Assembly (NCBI GenBank): GCA_013339765.2
Contig: CM023448.1
Location: 326,769,441 to 326,833,440, forward strand
Source: Haemaphysalis longicornis
Taxonomy: Eukaryota > Arthropoda > Arachnida > Ixodida > Ixodidae
Direction: 5' to 3'
DNA length: 64,000 nucleotides
In this document: positions 10,219 to 20,747 of the stretch, piece by piece
Layout: each line of letters starts with the position of its first letter
How positions within the stretch are numbered: position 1 is the first letter of the stretch
Made by a program: the position numbers and the translations under genes
The notes under the pieces: generated by a model
Databases searched by the model: none
What the model saw: the letters and a program-made list of their open reading frames with translations, nothing else
Told to the model about the DNA's origin: nothing

Positions 10219-10253
10219 TGTGATCAAGGAACCCGTACAGGTCCCGAAACGTC
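10219..10253 (+). ncRNA. Degenerate hammerhead-like core, plus arm
   Basis: It reads TGTGATCAAGG, AACCCGTACAGGTCC, CGAAACGTC, the mirror of 7333-7366. One stem-loop base differs (ACAGG versus ACGGG). Same caveat: the CTGATGA box is altered. Confidence 0.4.
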
Positions 10254-10348
10254 TGTGTTTTCACCTTGACTTGGTCAGTGACCGCATCTTCGTCCTCATC
10301 ATGATGCCTGACCTGACGAAGTTTCGTCAAACTCTTGACTTCACTTTA

Positions 10349-10888
10349 TTAAGTGCGAATGCACTTTATAAGCGACCCCAAACATTCCACCGCCGGCGGC
10401 GGCGGCGGCGGCGGCGTCCGCAGTCCTCCTCTCCCTAGCAACGGCGTGGAGCGGAGAGGAGCGTCGGTAGCAACGGCGCGGTGACGTCACTTCACCACGT
10501 GACCGCGCTCGCTCCGCCTCCTCGCCGTGGCTGCGCGGGTGCGCGCCGCTCCCCGCACCGCTCCTCGCGCCGTGACGTCATGGTATGACGTCACAGCGCG
10601 CCTCCTCTCCCCAGCAGCTGCCGCGCGCCTCTCTCTCCACCGTGACGTCACACTCTCTCCTCTCCCCCTCGCTCGGCTGCAGCTGCCGTGCGCCGCTGTC
10701 CCTCTCCCTTGCGCTCGCCTCCTCTCTCAGCCACCTGGCTCGGCGCGCTCGGCGCGGCGTACCCCCCTATATATGCAGCAATAAACTGCCAGACCTCCGT
10801 GGGTCGGCTCGCGCGCGCTCACGGGCGAATGCCAACGGATTTTAACTTTACTCCCCCTCATAGCATCACCCCGTGCATTCGCACTTAA
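10349..10888. mobile_element. TTAA-flanked, GC-rich TIR element with CRE sites and a TATA box
   Basis: The 540-bp unit begins TTAA-GTGCGAATGCAC (10349-10364) and ends with the exact inverse GTGCATTCGCAC-TTAA (10873-10888). TTAA as a flanking duplication is the hallmark of piggyBac-like insertion, but the 12-bp TIR is not a piggyBac end I know. Inside are a (GGC)n run (10394-10416), four perfect TGACGTCA sites, and a TATATAT box at 10768 with AATAAA 12 bp later. There is no convincing ORF. It looks like a promoter-bearing non-autonomous element; an isolated LTR is an alternative. Confidence 0.6.
10482..10650. promoter_or_regulatory. Cluster of four TGACGTCA (CRE) palindromes
   Basis: Perfect 8-bp CREB/ATF-type sites occur at 10482-10489, 10573-10580, 10586-10593 and 10643-10650, all within 170 bp of GC-rich sequence, plus CACGTG-like CCACGTGA at 10495. 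Together with the TATATAT at 10768-10774 this has the look of a polymerase II promoter. No coding sequence follows it, so its role here is unknown. Confidence 0.55.
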
Positions 10889-11718
10889 CCATGTTCACCC
10901 TCGGGGAAATGCTTGGGAGTTTTTTTTACCAGTAAGCATTATGAGCTTATTAACTTTGACTCATTAAAAATGATGTTTGTTTCAAGCTGGTAACCGGGGG
11001 TATATCAGGGCTTCCTAGTGAACACCGTTCAAAATTTGGCATTTGTTTGGAAATGGATCAGTAATGATGACAGTGGAAAGCATTGATAACTTTTAAAAAA
11101 TGAAATATTTTGTCCACAAAAACCTGGTCAACGTTTTTTACATGTCTTTGTTTATGCACATATCATCTGCATGCGCAACATGTCGGTCTCCATTCAAGAT
11201 CTCTCTGATTGTTGAACGTATCTCAGCTGGGAAAAGGTCGTCTCGGTACCAAAGTTTCCATCAGCAAGGCACAAGATTGTCAGTGCAGCGTTTGCCGACC
11301 TGGTGTAGTGACCGGTAAAGTCACGTCAATACTCAATTGGAAGCTGTTCTTCTGGGGTTTGCTGGAATTCCAGTAAGTGCTGGTTGAGAACGGCGGACCG
11401 TCAGCCCACGATTGTGCAGATCGCTACTTTGAAAAGGTCTATTCGGGGGAGAAAGCGGGTCTAAACTAAATTCTCCTGACACATGTTGAGGGTAAAAATA
11501 CAATAAATTCGGGTTTTACCTGAAAAAAAAACAAACAATCCCAAGTATAATTCAAAGTTGGGTTGAAATGGCATATTTTGTCATTGCAAGATGCACAATT
11601 TTGCCAAATGGTCAGGTGTCCACCACAAAAAAAAATGTTCCATTGTGGGTAGTAGCCTGGAAGAGAATGCAGCCAATATTCCACACCCCCTGTGTTTGTG
11701 TTGCCCCTCTTCTAAATT
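10889..11718. other. No supported feature
   Basis: AT-rich sequence with only short open frames. None has splice context or recognisable motifs. Confidence 0.5.
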
Positions 11719-12060
11719 TGCTTTAAAGGAAGCTGAAGCGCTTTCCAAAAAAATTAAGTTAGAGGCACGTTTATATAGTTTCTTGCGCGCTGACTCCAAA
11801 TATAACATTGAATTTTAGCGTGCATGAGTCCAACCGGCATTTATCTTGCAAAACGCGCGGTCCCATTTAAAAGACGCGCGCTTTTCGTCTTTTGGTGACC
11901 CTGATTGGTTGCGCCCGTCATGACGTCAAAGGAGGACACCCTTCGGGCCTTCGGCCGCGCGGCTTGTCGGAAGCATTGGGAACGATCACACGGCAGCGGC
12001 GCTTGCCTTTTCGGCAATTTAGCTTGCAGTTTAATGTTCGCAGATGACTGCAAGTTTATT
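11719..12060. repeat. One end of a TTTAAAGG-type TIR element
   Basis: It begins GCTTTAAAGGAAGCTGAAGCGC, the same pattern as the other element ends in this window (TTAAAGG then CTGAAG). The interior turns GC-rich, with a TGACGTCA at 11921-11928, a CCAAT-type TGATTGGTTG at 11902, and GGCCTTCGGCC. I could not find the other terminus. Confidence 0.45.
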
Positions 12061-12483
12061 TTATAATTTCCCGTGATGTTGGTTCAATTATCTTGGAGCT
12101 TAAATCTGCTTTACACCACTGAGAATCCCAAAGCAGTGACTGTGGCGTCGGCTAGAGGGTTCCGTAAAAATATTTATGAATTAGGCAACCAGCATAGGGG
12201 GTTTCTATTTCTTATGTTAATATTAGGTACTGCCTGAACTGTTTGCTCCTATATACGAAACCATTTATGCCGAAGATTAAGCGGCGTTTTAAAAACAATC
12301 TACCAGCGAAAAGCACGTACGTGTGCACTGCGCCAAAAATAGCGTTCATGCGCTGTAAACGTATATGCAAGACATATGTTGCCGGTACACGCATAAACCA
12401 ACAAGCGGACTCTGCTTCCGAATTTCCTTTGTTCGTTGTCGCCCACCCCAGCCCCGTTACTCATCCCCATACAGGAACCCACA

Positions 12484-12505
12484 CGCGCGCGCGCGCGCGC
12501 GCGCG
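12484..12505. repeat. (CG)11 alternating tract
   Basis: Eleven uninterrupted CG dinucleotides, preceded by ACACA. Alternating CG is the classical Z-DNA-forming sequence. Surviving CG runs of this length also imply weak local CpG depletion. From 12061 to 14076 I see no other supported feature apart from a GC-rich patch at 13650-13800. Confidence 0.85.
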
Positions 12506-14074
12506 TCATTTGGGCAGCGGCGCTAAGGCGCCTCCGCAATCGCTAGCTCCACTTCGATGAGTGGCGTCTTACTGCTTGACATGCATTTATTCTAAAAACA
12601 CTGTACCATACTGGTGCCTCCGTAGCATTATCGGCTCTAGTAGGGCTTGATTTTTGCGTGTGCGTTGCGCATTCTGCTACAATATTACGGCCCCCTCGTT
12701 ATAATTAAGACCAGTCGAACAAGGCAGTTACGTTGTAGTTACGTTACTTTAGGTAACAATCACCAAACGTTTGTGATAATGAATCGTTGGCCTGCTTCAG
12801 CATTTCTAGATTTAAGCATTTACCGCGCTAGTCGGACAAAGGCCGTATATATTTACTCTTCGCTCCTAATTTTTTTAGTCTCGTCGTAATATATATCAAC
12901 GACTATTATTGGCGCACATTTGAGGTTCAGCGGCAACAAGTGCTTGCCAGGTTATAATGTGCAGGCACACGGAATCTTGGGCAAAGAATTAGGCCCCCGC
13001 AGTCAACACAAATTATGGCACGGTGGTGGTTCGGAGCGGCGTTTTTTCACTCCAGACAAATATTACCTTATCGTGGCATGTATACTTGCAAAATAAGTAA
13101 TGTGGTGGTCTTGGTTCTGTTACTTTGTAGGAATACATTTTACCTCTTAACCTGGAGAGAACTTTTATCAGGACTGACCCCTTGTTTTAGTTTCGCCAGA
13201 AATTGGGTTTTTGAACACTGTTGTAAGCCCATAGGGAAAGAAAACCGACGCGTTTAACGAAACAAGTATTCCTGAACAAATGTGTCTTTGTTTCTGGAAC
13301 GGAACGAAACACCCCTGGTCAAAGTGCAGCAGTATTCCCCATCCTTCCTAAATCTAGAATCTAATGTGAACATTCACGTCCGTCGCATCAAAAAAAAAAA
13401 AAAACGCATTAGAGCGGTTTACGAAGTATTTAACGTAGTGTAGTATATTCTCTGTCATCAAGCACAGCCACCTCGGCTGTCGCTTCCGTATGTTATCAAG
13501 CATCCCGGCGTGGCATTATTCTGCTTAGGAATACGGCATGATAACGTATGCCTCGTTTGGCGTTTGTGCATACTTTTTGAACACGAAAATTGTACAAATG
13601 AGTGCTATCAACCACAACAACAACAAGTATCATTCACAAGGAAACACGGCGAAAAGAGCATGGCCGATCGAGGCGGCCGATCCGGCCGGAAGTCCAGGTA
13701 TGACGTTTTTCAGCCGGTTTTCGCCCGCACTCTTCGGTCTTCCGGCATCGCGCGGCGAGATGGGGGCGGGGCATCGGGCCACTTTTGTTTGCGCATTGCG
13801 CCGCTTCTATTGGATGTATTGCGAAAATATTTCGTACACGGGAACTATTCAATGTGTACTTGCTGCTAGCCAACTTTTCTTTTAATTATAAACCGCTTCA
13901 CCTTCCCTTTTATATTGTGGAAATTGATGAAACGATTTTATGCTGCTTTATATTGCCTAAAATAGTTCTCAAGCAACGTTTTACTATTTCCTGCAACTAA
14001 TTTGCATTATTAACCTGACGGTGTCATATTGGGCATATTATATGCATCTTGCATAAGTGGCACTCTGAAGCCAC

Positions 14075-14603
14075 TTAAAGGCCAACTGCACTCAAATTTC
14101 ACCTCGGCTAAATTTGTTTTTAATGCGTAGTAAGTACCCCCAAATAAGCTGAGACACAAGTGGTAGCCCCGTGAAACGCCTCGTTAATCAGTCAGAAGCG
14201 TTTAAAAAGGCTCCGCCGCAGACCACTCTGCACCTGCCGGCGGATCGCGTAAACAGCCATGACGCGCCTGTGACGTTCCAGCCGACGGTGGCTTTTTCCT
14301 CTGGCCAGCCACGCAGCGGGAGAACCGGTCGAGCTGTGCTGCCCCGTGCGCGCGTAGAGCTTGCGCGCAGACATTCTCCCGAACTACTGACCGTCCGGCC
14401 GCTCGCTGGACGGCCGCAACGTCACTGCAATGGCCGCGCTCTCCTCGGTTTCGGTTTCAAAATCGCCGATTTTTGCTGGCCGCTTGCGGCGTCCACGTGC
14501 GTATTTCAGCTGTTGTATTTTGCATGTTGCTTTCTTTTTAAGCAGATTATACGGAAATAGGGTTTTCAATAAGTCGAAATTTTGAGTGCAGTTGGCCTTT
14601 AAA
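14075..14603. mobile_element. TIR element ending AAAGGCCAACTGCACTCAAATTT
   Basis: The left end TTAAAGGCCAACTGCACTCA (14075) and right end TGAGTGCAGTTGGCCTTTAA (to 14602) are exact inverses over about 20 bp, extending with small changes to about 27 bp. The interior (14220-14520) is GC-rich. No transposase. Length about 525 bp. It belongs with the other TTAAAGG-ended elements here. From 14604 to 15430 I see nothing recognisable. Confidence 0.8.
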
Positions 14604-15439
14604 TGTATACCCACTTCCCCCTCCCCTATCATCAGTCGCTGTTGACTTCCCCTACCCATGACCTTCCAAGTATCAAAAGGAAAGAATGGTTCATAAAAAA
14701 ATTTCTCAGCAAGAGTTCACTGGTTACCTGTAAAATAGTAGCTACCTTAAGCATTTACCTTTGCCCTGCCTTGTGGTCTAAAAAAGTCTCCTTACACAAA
14801 AATGTGTCCATCTGGTGTTTCATTTGGGTGCGTGTCTGTGTATACTCAGATTAGTGTGTTTATCTCATCTCAGGAAGGTTAACCCTCCGTCATTGGATCA
14901 GCCTACGTGGATTTCCAGCACTTCAAACATCATCAAGACTCGGCCACTTTAAATAGGTTTTCGCTGTAATGCACGTGCTTTGATATATTTTCTGTGATCC
15001 CTAACTTATTTTTATGATCATTTTTTTAGTTCTTACTGTTGACTTTTTTTCCGCTATAACACTGAAAGGCTGAAAGGCATTCAGTATCTAGTCATTTTTT
15101 ATAAGCATGTTTTAATTGTTTCTAATTTTTGCATTTTATTCATATGAAGTTTTTATTTACTCCCACATCTTTTGGTCACCTTTTATTCTATTTTGACTTG
15201 TCATGTTTATTTTGAATAATAAAATTGCTAGTATTGCAAAAGTTGCTCAGTGTGCTTATTGCTGCATTTAAGGTGTGTCTAGACGCTTTAGCTCAGTCAA
15301 ATTTGTCAGGCCACACGAAATGCAGTGAAATGTGGTTATGCTGTACCATCCATGCAATATCAAAGTAGTTTTAGATGAAATCAGTTATATATGTGCACTC
15401 TTATTCTGATAATCGCATTTCTATATACCCCTGGGCGTA

Positions 15440-16100
15440 AAACAGGAAGAGAGCTATAAGAGTCGTCTTGATGACATCTTAATAAGATGATAGCAAGATG
15501 CCTACAATGACGCTGGCGTAAACTGCTGTGAGATGTTTTCCTTTATGTCTCCACAACTACTAGAAAACATATTCACAAGACATTATGTTTCTATCTGGCA
15601 TGCTTAGAAGTCGTCTCGTAGATTGCTATTCAAGATTTTTGAGAACGTCGTCAAAACGGAGAATAAACGTTTTGTTGCTTTCAATCCAGATAGCTATGAG
15701 GTGTTAAGTATTCGTCCTGTAAACGTCTTGTTGGAATTTTTAGCAGTCTCTGAGAGATATCAAGAATATCTTGCAAGACGTCTTGTAGCTCAGGCATAGC
15801 GTCGCGTTAGCCGAGCTACAGGATGGCTATCTCCCGTCTTGGCAATGTCTATAAAAATCTTGATCAGGTGTTGCGTAGACATCTTGGAGGTCTTGCCAAG
15901 GTGTCGTATAGAAGTGTGGTAGCTGTCCTAATGTGCAGATCAAGATGTCTTGGACAGCTACACAAGATAAGTTTGAGACTTCTACAAGACGTGCTTGCGT
16001 TCACTGGGGTAGTGGTCCGCATTCGATCTCTGACCTCAGCGAAGGCTCTAACCGCCCCTTCAAATAAGGTCCAACTAGAGAACACGAGGAAAAAAAGACG
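15440..16100. repeat. Region dense in AAGACGTCTTG-type palindromic words
   Basis: Words such as GTCGTCTTGATGACATCTT, CAAGACGTCTTG (15774-15785, a perfect 12-bp palindrome), GTAGACATCTTGG and CTACAAGACG recur on both strands, about a dozen times in 650 bp. Some are locally inverted: GGTCTTGCCAAGG, and GTAGCTGTCC (15919) against GGACAGCTAC (15952). No gene. It may be a foldback or TIR element whose ends I could not define. Confidence 0.45.
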
Positions 16101-16896
16101 ATAGTCTTTGTAGACATTTGCCAAGGAAATGCCCCCCTTTGCTTTCCCGCTCACGTCTCATGCTGTTCCTGTACCGTCGCGCTCATTCCAAGGTAGACAC
16201 GCTAAAGGTTTGCGCAAGGCGATTTGAATTTACCGCGTTCCACTGCTACAGGCCGGGTTCCTCGATACCAGCGCTGCAGTACGGCGCAGACGCGCGTGAA
16301 TGGAGGCGGCCGACTAGAAGGTTTATAGAGTCGCGTGGCCGTGCTCCACGTGCGTTCCAAGCAGAACGTGGAACCTAGCTAGTGGAACCTTTCGTTGCTG
16401 TTGCCATGTGATTTTTCATATGCCGCCAGGAGGCGGCGGTTTTCTGCAGTAGGTGTAGAATATCATTTGCTATCGAAAAACCAAGCATCCATGAATTTTT
16501 TAATAAAGGAACACTGTAAATATCCATTGTGTACTAATTTCCTGTCTTAAATTTGCGTAATGTCTTGTTCTTGTTCAACAAAGTTGACAAGTATGAACAT
16601 ATAAACCGGGTTTAGACATTTACATGTGGCTGTGAGTATATAAGACTATTGCGCAATATCAATTTTACTTTGGCCGGGTGGCTGGATCGAGTCACAGACA
16701 GACATACAGACAGACCAAAATTTCTGGGTTTAAGTAGCCCAAGGAAGACTGTCGTCTTTAAAAATACATTATGCGGCAGGTTAGGCATCGTTAGATTCTT
16801 GGCTTATACAGCAAACGCGTGATCGTTTGCCGTCGATGGTTCAAGATAACCACGCTAGTTTCGAGCAACGCCGCTTTCGAGCCACTCTGGGCACTG

Positions 16897-17529
16897 TACG
16901 TCCGACGTATCTTCAAGAAATCTTGCGGATACGTCTGACGTATCTTTAATGAATAAAGCTCCGTAGAAGTTTTTTTTTTTTGCAATCAAAACCGGCATGC
17001 ATGAAACCAGCTGATCAGACGCCATTTGCTGTTGTGTAAAGGTAACTTACGAATGTTGTATTAGCGGGTTCAGATCTCATGATGTAGTAGTTTTTTTTAC
17101 CTTGCTGGAGTGTTTTAATTGCTATACTTCATGCCTGTCTTACAATTCACGCGGTGAGAGCAGTCGGTATTGATTTTTACTCAAACGGCCGAATCGCTAC
17201 CGTTCACTGAAGCCAGGGCCAACGCAGCCGTCATTAAAGTACCGTACGATCATCTGCAATCGCTAATAATGATTAACAACTAACAGTGACTCTGGCCAGT
17301 CAGTGGTCGGAAGCGGTTTGGCCGGTTGGGTGAAAATAAAAAAAAAGACTGCTGTCACCACGCATCAGTTGTGTTTCCTCTGGACGGAACTTTAGTGACA
17401 GTTAACATTAAAGCGCCCGGATAAGCTCGCTAACGTGGCTCAGAGGTCCGAGTGAAACCGACGTACTTTAGAAATATTGCAGGTACGTCCGACGTATCTT
17501 AAAAAAAATTTGCGGGTACGTCCGACGTA
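16897..17529. repeat. Dispersed 13-bp palindrome TACGTCNGACGTA, four copies
   Basis: TACGTCCGACGTA occurs at 16897-16909 and 17484-17496, TACGTCTGACGTA at 16930-16942, and TACGTCCGACGTAC at 17517-17530. Each pair is spaced 33 bp centre to centre, and three of the four are preceded by TTGC(A/G)G-like bases. A half copy (CCGACGTAC) lies near 17457. The two pairs are about 590 bp apart. No gene in the interval. From 17531 to 18280 I see no supported feature. Confidence 0.7.
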
Positions 17530-18279
17530 CCTTTAGACACAGCGTAGCAAAAAGTACTAGTTGACACAAAATTAAGCACTCTTTTTAAGAAAGCAGATGA
17601 AATGTTTGTGGGAAGGTCCAAATTTACATTTGTCACGAGCTGTGTTGTCTTTTATATTTCGCTATCCATGCTCTAAATTGTTTCACATTTTGATCTGGCA
17701 CATAAAGAACTATTAAAAGCAGGAATATGCTTCAAGGACAGACAGCTCGGCATGTTGGTAATGGGGTCCTACACATGAAGGCCCTGGTTTAGAAGCCCTG
17801 GTTTTATGATGGTAGTGGAAAAGAAACAAACTGTTCTTCCCATATAGCCACCTCATCAGTGCAGCTTCTACAATTAAACTACATGTATGCTACACTACGG
17901 CATGGGTATTACTTCCCCAGGCTAACCAGCACTTCCCTAGGAGTGTGGCACAATGATGCTCTTTGGTAATGCAACAGCTTGCAACAAAGCTTCCACCTGA
18001 GGGAATGTAGGCACACTGGGTATGCTCCAGTTATTGCAACGGTTCAAGCAGCGGGGCCATTGTATCCCGTACGGGCTGTTGTATTCTGACGGAAATTGTA
18101 CCGGAGCTGGGAATAAAGATTGCACAGAAACTGCATGCCTGCGCTGGCGCTCAACTTGCCTGGAATATTGTCGGGTTTCTGCACTGCTTCACAGTCTGGA
18201 GTGCGTAAAAAGTTATTCCTTGTTATTGTCACCTGCTATAAGTTTCAGCAGTCATATCCTGGAACTGTGACAAGTTCTA

Positions 18280-18400
18280 TGCCACTCGGCTAAGGGGAGG
18301 ATTCCGCAATGCTTATGCACGGGGGAATCGATTTCAAGGATCTCCTCCACTGGAGGCTCGGGTGGAGGAACGGTTCAGAATACCAGGGTAATTAGTGCCT
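18280..18400 (+). repeat. Repeat family copy, plus orientation (partner at 27415)
   Basis: GGGAATCGATTTCAAGGATC, CCTCCACTGGAGGCTCG and TTCAGAATACC recur as reverse complements at 27415-27520. The function is unknown. The internal CTCCACTGGAG is a palindrome. Confidence 0.65.
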
Positions 18401-18751
18401 AAAGGGTCACCAAAGTATGAAAATTGGCCTACAGTGGTAACTTCCACTGATGTGAATACAATACCACTTGCAGCAGGAGCAGTTGCTACAGCTTCAAAGC
18501 AGAGTATGAGGCACTGTTGGGCAAAAGTGTGAGGGTTTTTGTGAAAACTGTCTGTGAACCTGCCATGCACAAATGTGCTTGAAGTGCTTAAAATCCTCAT
18601 TCAGCCACATGTTTAAAGCTTGCCACTGCTATGTGTGTCCAAAAGACATCAGCAACAACCGCGTGATAAGGCCTGCTGGCTTGATTTCCATAAAGTTTGT
18701 CTGAATACTTCTGCCCTCAGAAGGTACCGACAAGAACAAGAAGCCAACAAC

Positions 18752-18922
18752 TTCTGTGCATAATTACTAAACAGCGCAACAAAAACACGGACTATAGCTG
18801 AGGTACACAGGACAGCGCTCGTCATGTGTACCTCAGCTATAGTCCGTGTTTTTGTTGCGCTGTTTAGTAATGATGGATAACCAACTCGCCCAATACTGCA
18901 CTTTGCTTAATTCTGTGCATAA
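18752..18922 (+). mobile_element. Foldback element C with 12-bp target duplication
   Basis: The palindrome spans 18763-18871 (ATTACTAAACAGCGCAAC to its inverse). Its arms contain AAACACGGACTATAGCTGAGG and its centre is GGACAGCGCTCGTC. The tail is ACCAACTCGCCCAA at 18880-18893. TTCTGTGCATAA flanks it at 18752-18763 and 18911-18922. This is the cleanest insertion of the family: the whole unit is 147 bp between the direct repeats. Confidence 0.85.
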
Positions 18923-19529
18923 GCCACCATGGAAGCACCTTGGGAACTGAATTTGTTTCCCAGGTGATTTCAGCAACTGATACGATCGACAAGACTATTT
19001 TCAATTAATGCGGAATTAGTGAAGGAAATGCTGTTTGTATTTCTGGATCTTGGCTTACTTCCATTGCATGCATCCTATGTTAATAGCAACGTCTCTGTGA
19101 GACGTCCTCCGATGCAGCAGCTTGACGTTCTTAAAATTGTACATATTCAAGTGAGGGGAGTCTAACACACTGCATGCAGAGCCTTTTCTTTGGTTGTAAA
19201 TAAATGTTTGTTTTCTCTAAATGTGCAGTACCACCAGATGTTTTTCATGACAGAGTTGCACGAAGAAAAGTGCCAGCACTTCGGTTTCATAACAATTATG
19301 CAAATATAAGCCCTGGATTTCGTTCCTTACCATGCAAATATTGCACGTCATGCATAAATTCTTTCTCTGACCGATTGTTTGTGACTGGAAAGGCTTTCTG
19401 GCCTCCCTAGTTCATTACACACTCAGTCCCTAGCCCTCGCTCCCAACAAATCCACCTCAGACAACTCATAACTGGTACTTAGTCTTTCCCCTGCTAAACG
19501 ACAAAAAAAGTTTTCATTCTGCACCTAAT

Positions 19530-19844
19530 GAAGGCATTTGCATTGCCGGTGATATTCTGGATACGACTGAACATATTCTTTGGACATGCTCTCGATTTCA
19601 GAACGAAAGGCAGATTCTCCTTGATACTCTCCCCGCTAACTTGCAACCAAATTTCTTAAATCCCCTGCTTAATCCATCGTACCCACCCAAATTAGCAAAA
19701 GCAGCCTGGGACACTCTCCTGCGTTTTATATTGCAACCCACTGTTTTTCCCCAGCTATTTCTCACCCATACCCACTGTGCTCCATGGCTTATTGTTACAC
19801 CTCGGGGGTCTGACACATTAGTAAGAGACTCCCTGTATTTTTAA
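19530..19844 (+). pseudogene. LINE ORF2 C-terminal fragment
   Basis: The plus frame reads GICIAGDILDTTEHILWTC, then RFQNERQ, and remains open to the stop at 19842. A Cys-containing loop followed by (D/E)-x2-H-I-L-x2-C and R-x3-L is the usual ending of non-LTR retrotransposon polyproteins after the RT/RNase H part. The upstream RT is absent, so this is a 5'-truncated copy. A plain A-rich stretch follows (19840-19865). Confidence 0.55.
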
Positions 19845-19895
19845 AAAATAAACGTAAAAAAAAGTATGTGGCATAACAGCACGTTTTTCCAAACT

Positions 19896-20097
19896 CCATG
19901 GCTTTGGAGACAATGGAGACAACCATAGAACGACATAACAGGCACAAGCCCCAACTTCCAACTGAGCCTTATTATTACAGTTGCAATTTAAATCAAGCTC
20001 AATTGGAAGTTAGTGCTTGTGCCTGTTACATCTTTCTGTGGTTGTTTCCGTTTTTGCGCTATGCGAAGCCATGGATCAATGACACCAACTAGCCCAA
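19896..20097 (+). mobile_element. Foldback element D
   Basis: Diverged arms run from CCATGG (19896) to CCATGG (20074). The best-matched part is AACAGGCACAAGC against GCTTGTGCCTGTTA. The arms also contain AAACAACCACAGAA and AGCGCAAAAACGG, as in the other members. The loop is longer (about 45 bp, AT-rich). The tail ACCAACTAGCCCAA is exact at 20084-20097. It is the oldest-looking member of the set. Confidence 0.7.
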
Positions 20098-20747
20098 ACC
20101 AACATTGTTTCCTCCAGAGTACTAGGTGAATGCAAAGAATTTTAATAAAAGGCAGAGGCAAAAAAAAAAAAAAAGCCTGGAGCCAATGTAGAGGACCTCC
20201 CAACTTTTTATTGTCAGAACAAAAAAAAATGTTTCACACTGGCTTAAAGAACACAAGCGAAAGCTAGGTGCGCTATATATGTATTTAGGAGCTCCACTCT
20301 GCGTCTTTTCTCCAGGTAGAGTGAACTAGAATGAGCAGCCAGTTTTCACACCAAGGAGTCTTCGTTCATCTTCAGAGTCACCCGTTTTGGCTCTGGGGCA
20401 AGCACGCTGCGCCAGGAGGTAGTGGGACATTGTTTTTAGGTTGCAAAGGCTCTGCAAGCCTCTCTTGTTACAATGGTGCAGTTGCTGCCATGAATGCATG
20501 TGGCCCGCTCACGGCAAGCTTCTCTGCGGCTGCCTCGAGTATCAGACTGCTTTGGCAGGTCGGCTTGCTCGGGACGGCTGGTGTGCCCAAAATGGCCTTG
20601 GGGTCACAGGGCAGCATGGCATGGAGTTTGGGCATGGAGTTTGGGAGGCTCTTGAAAAGGGCTGAAAAGAGCTCTTGCGCTGGCTGCCGCTGGTTTCCCC
20701 AAGTTGCTCATCCAGCTGGGGTAGGTCCACAACGGGGTACAACGTGT

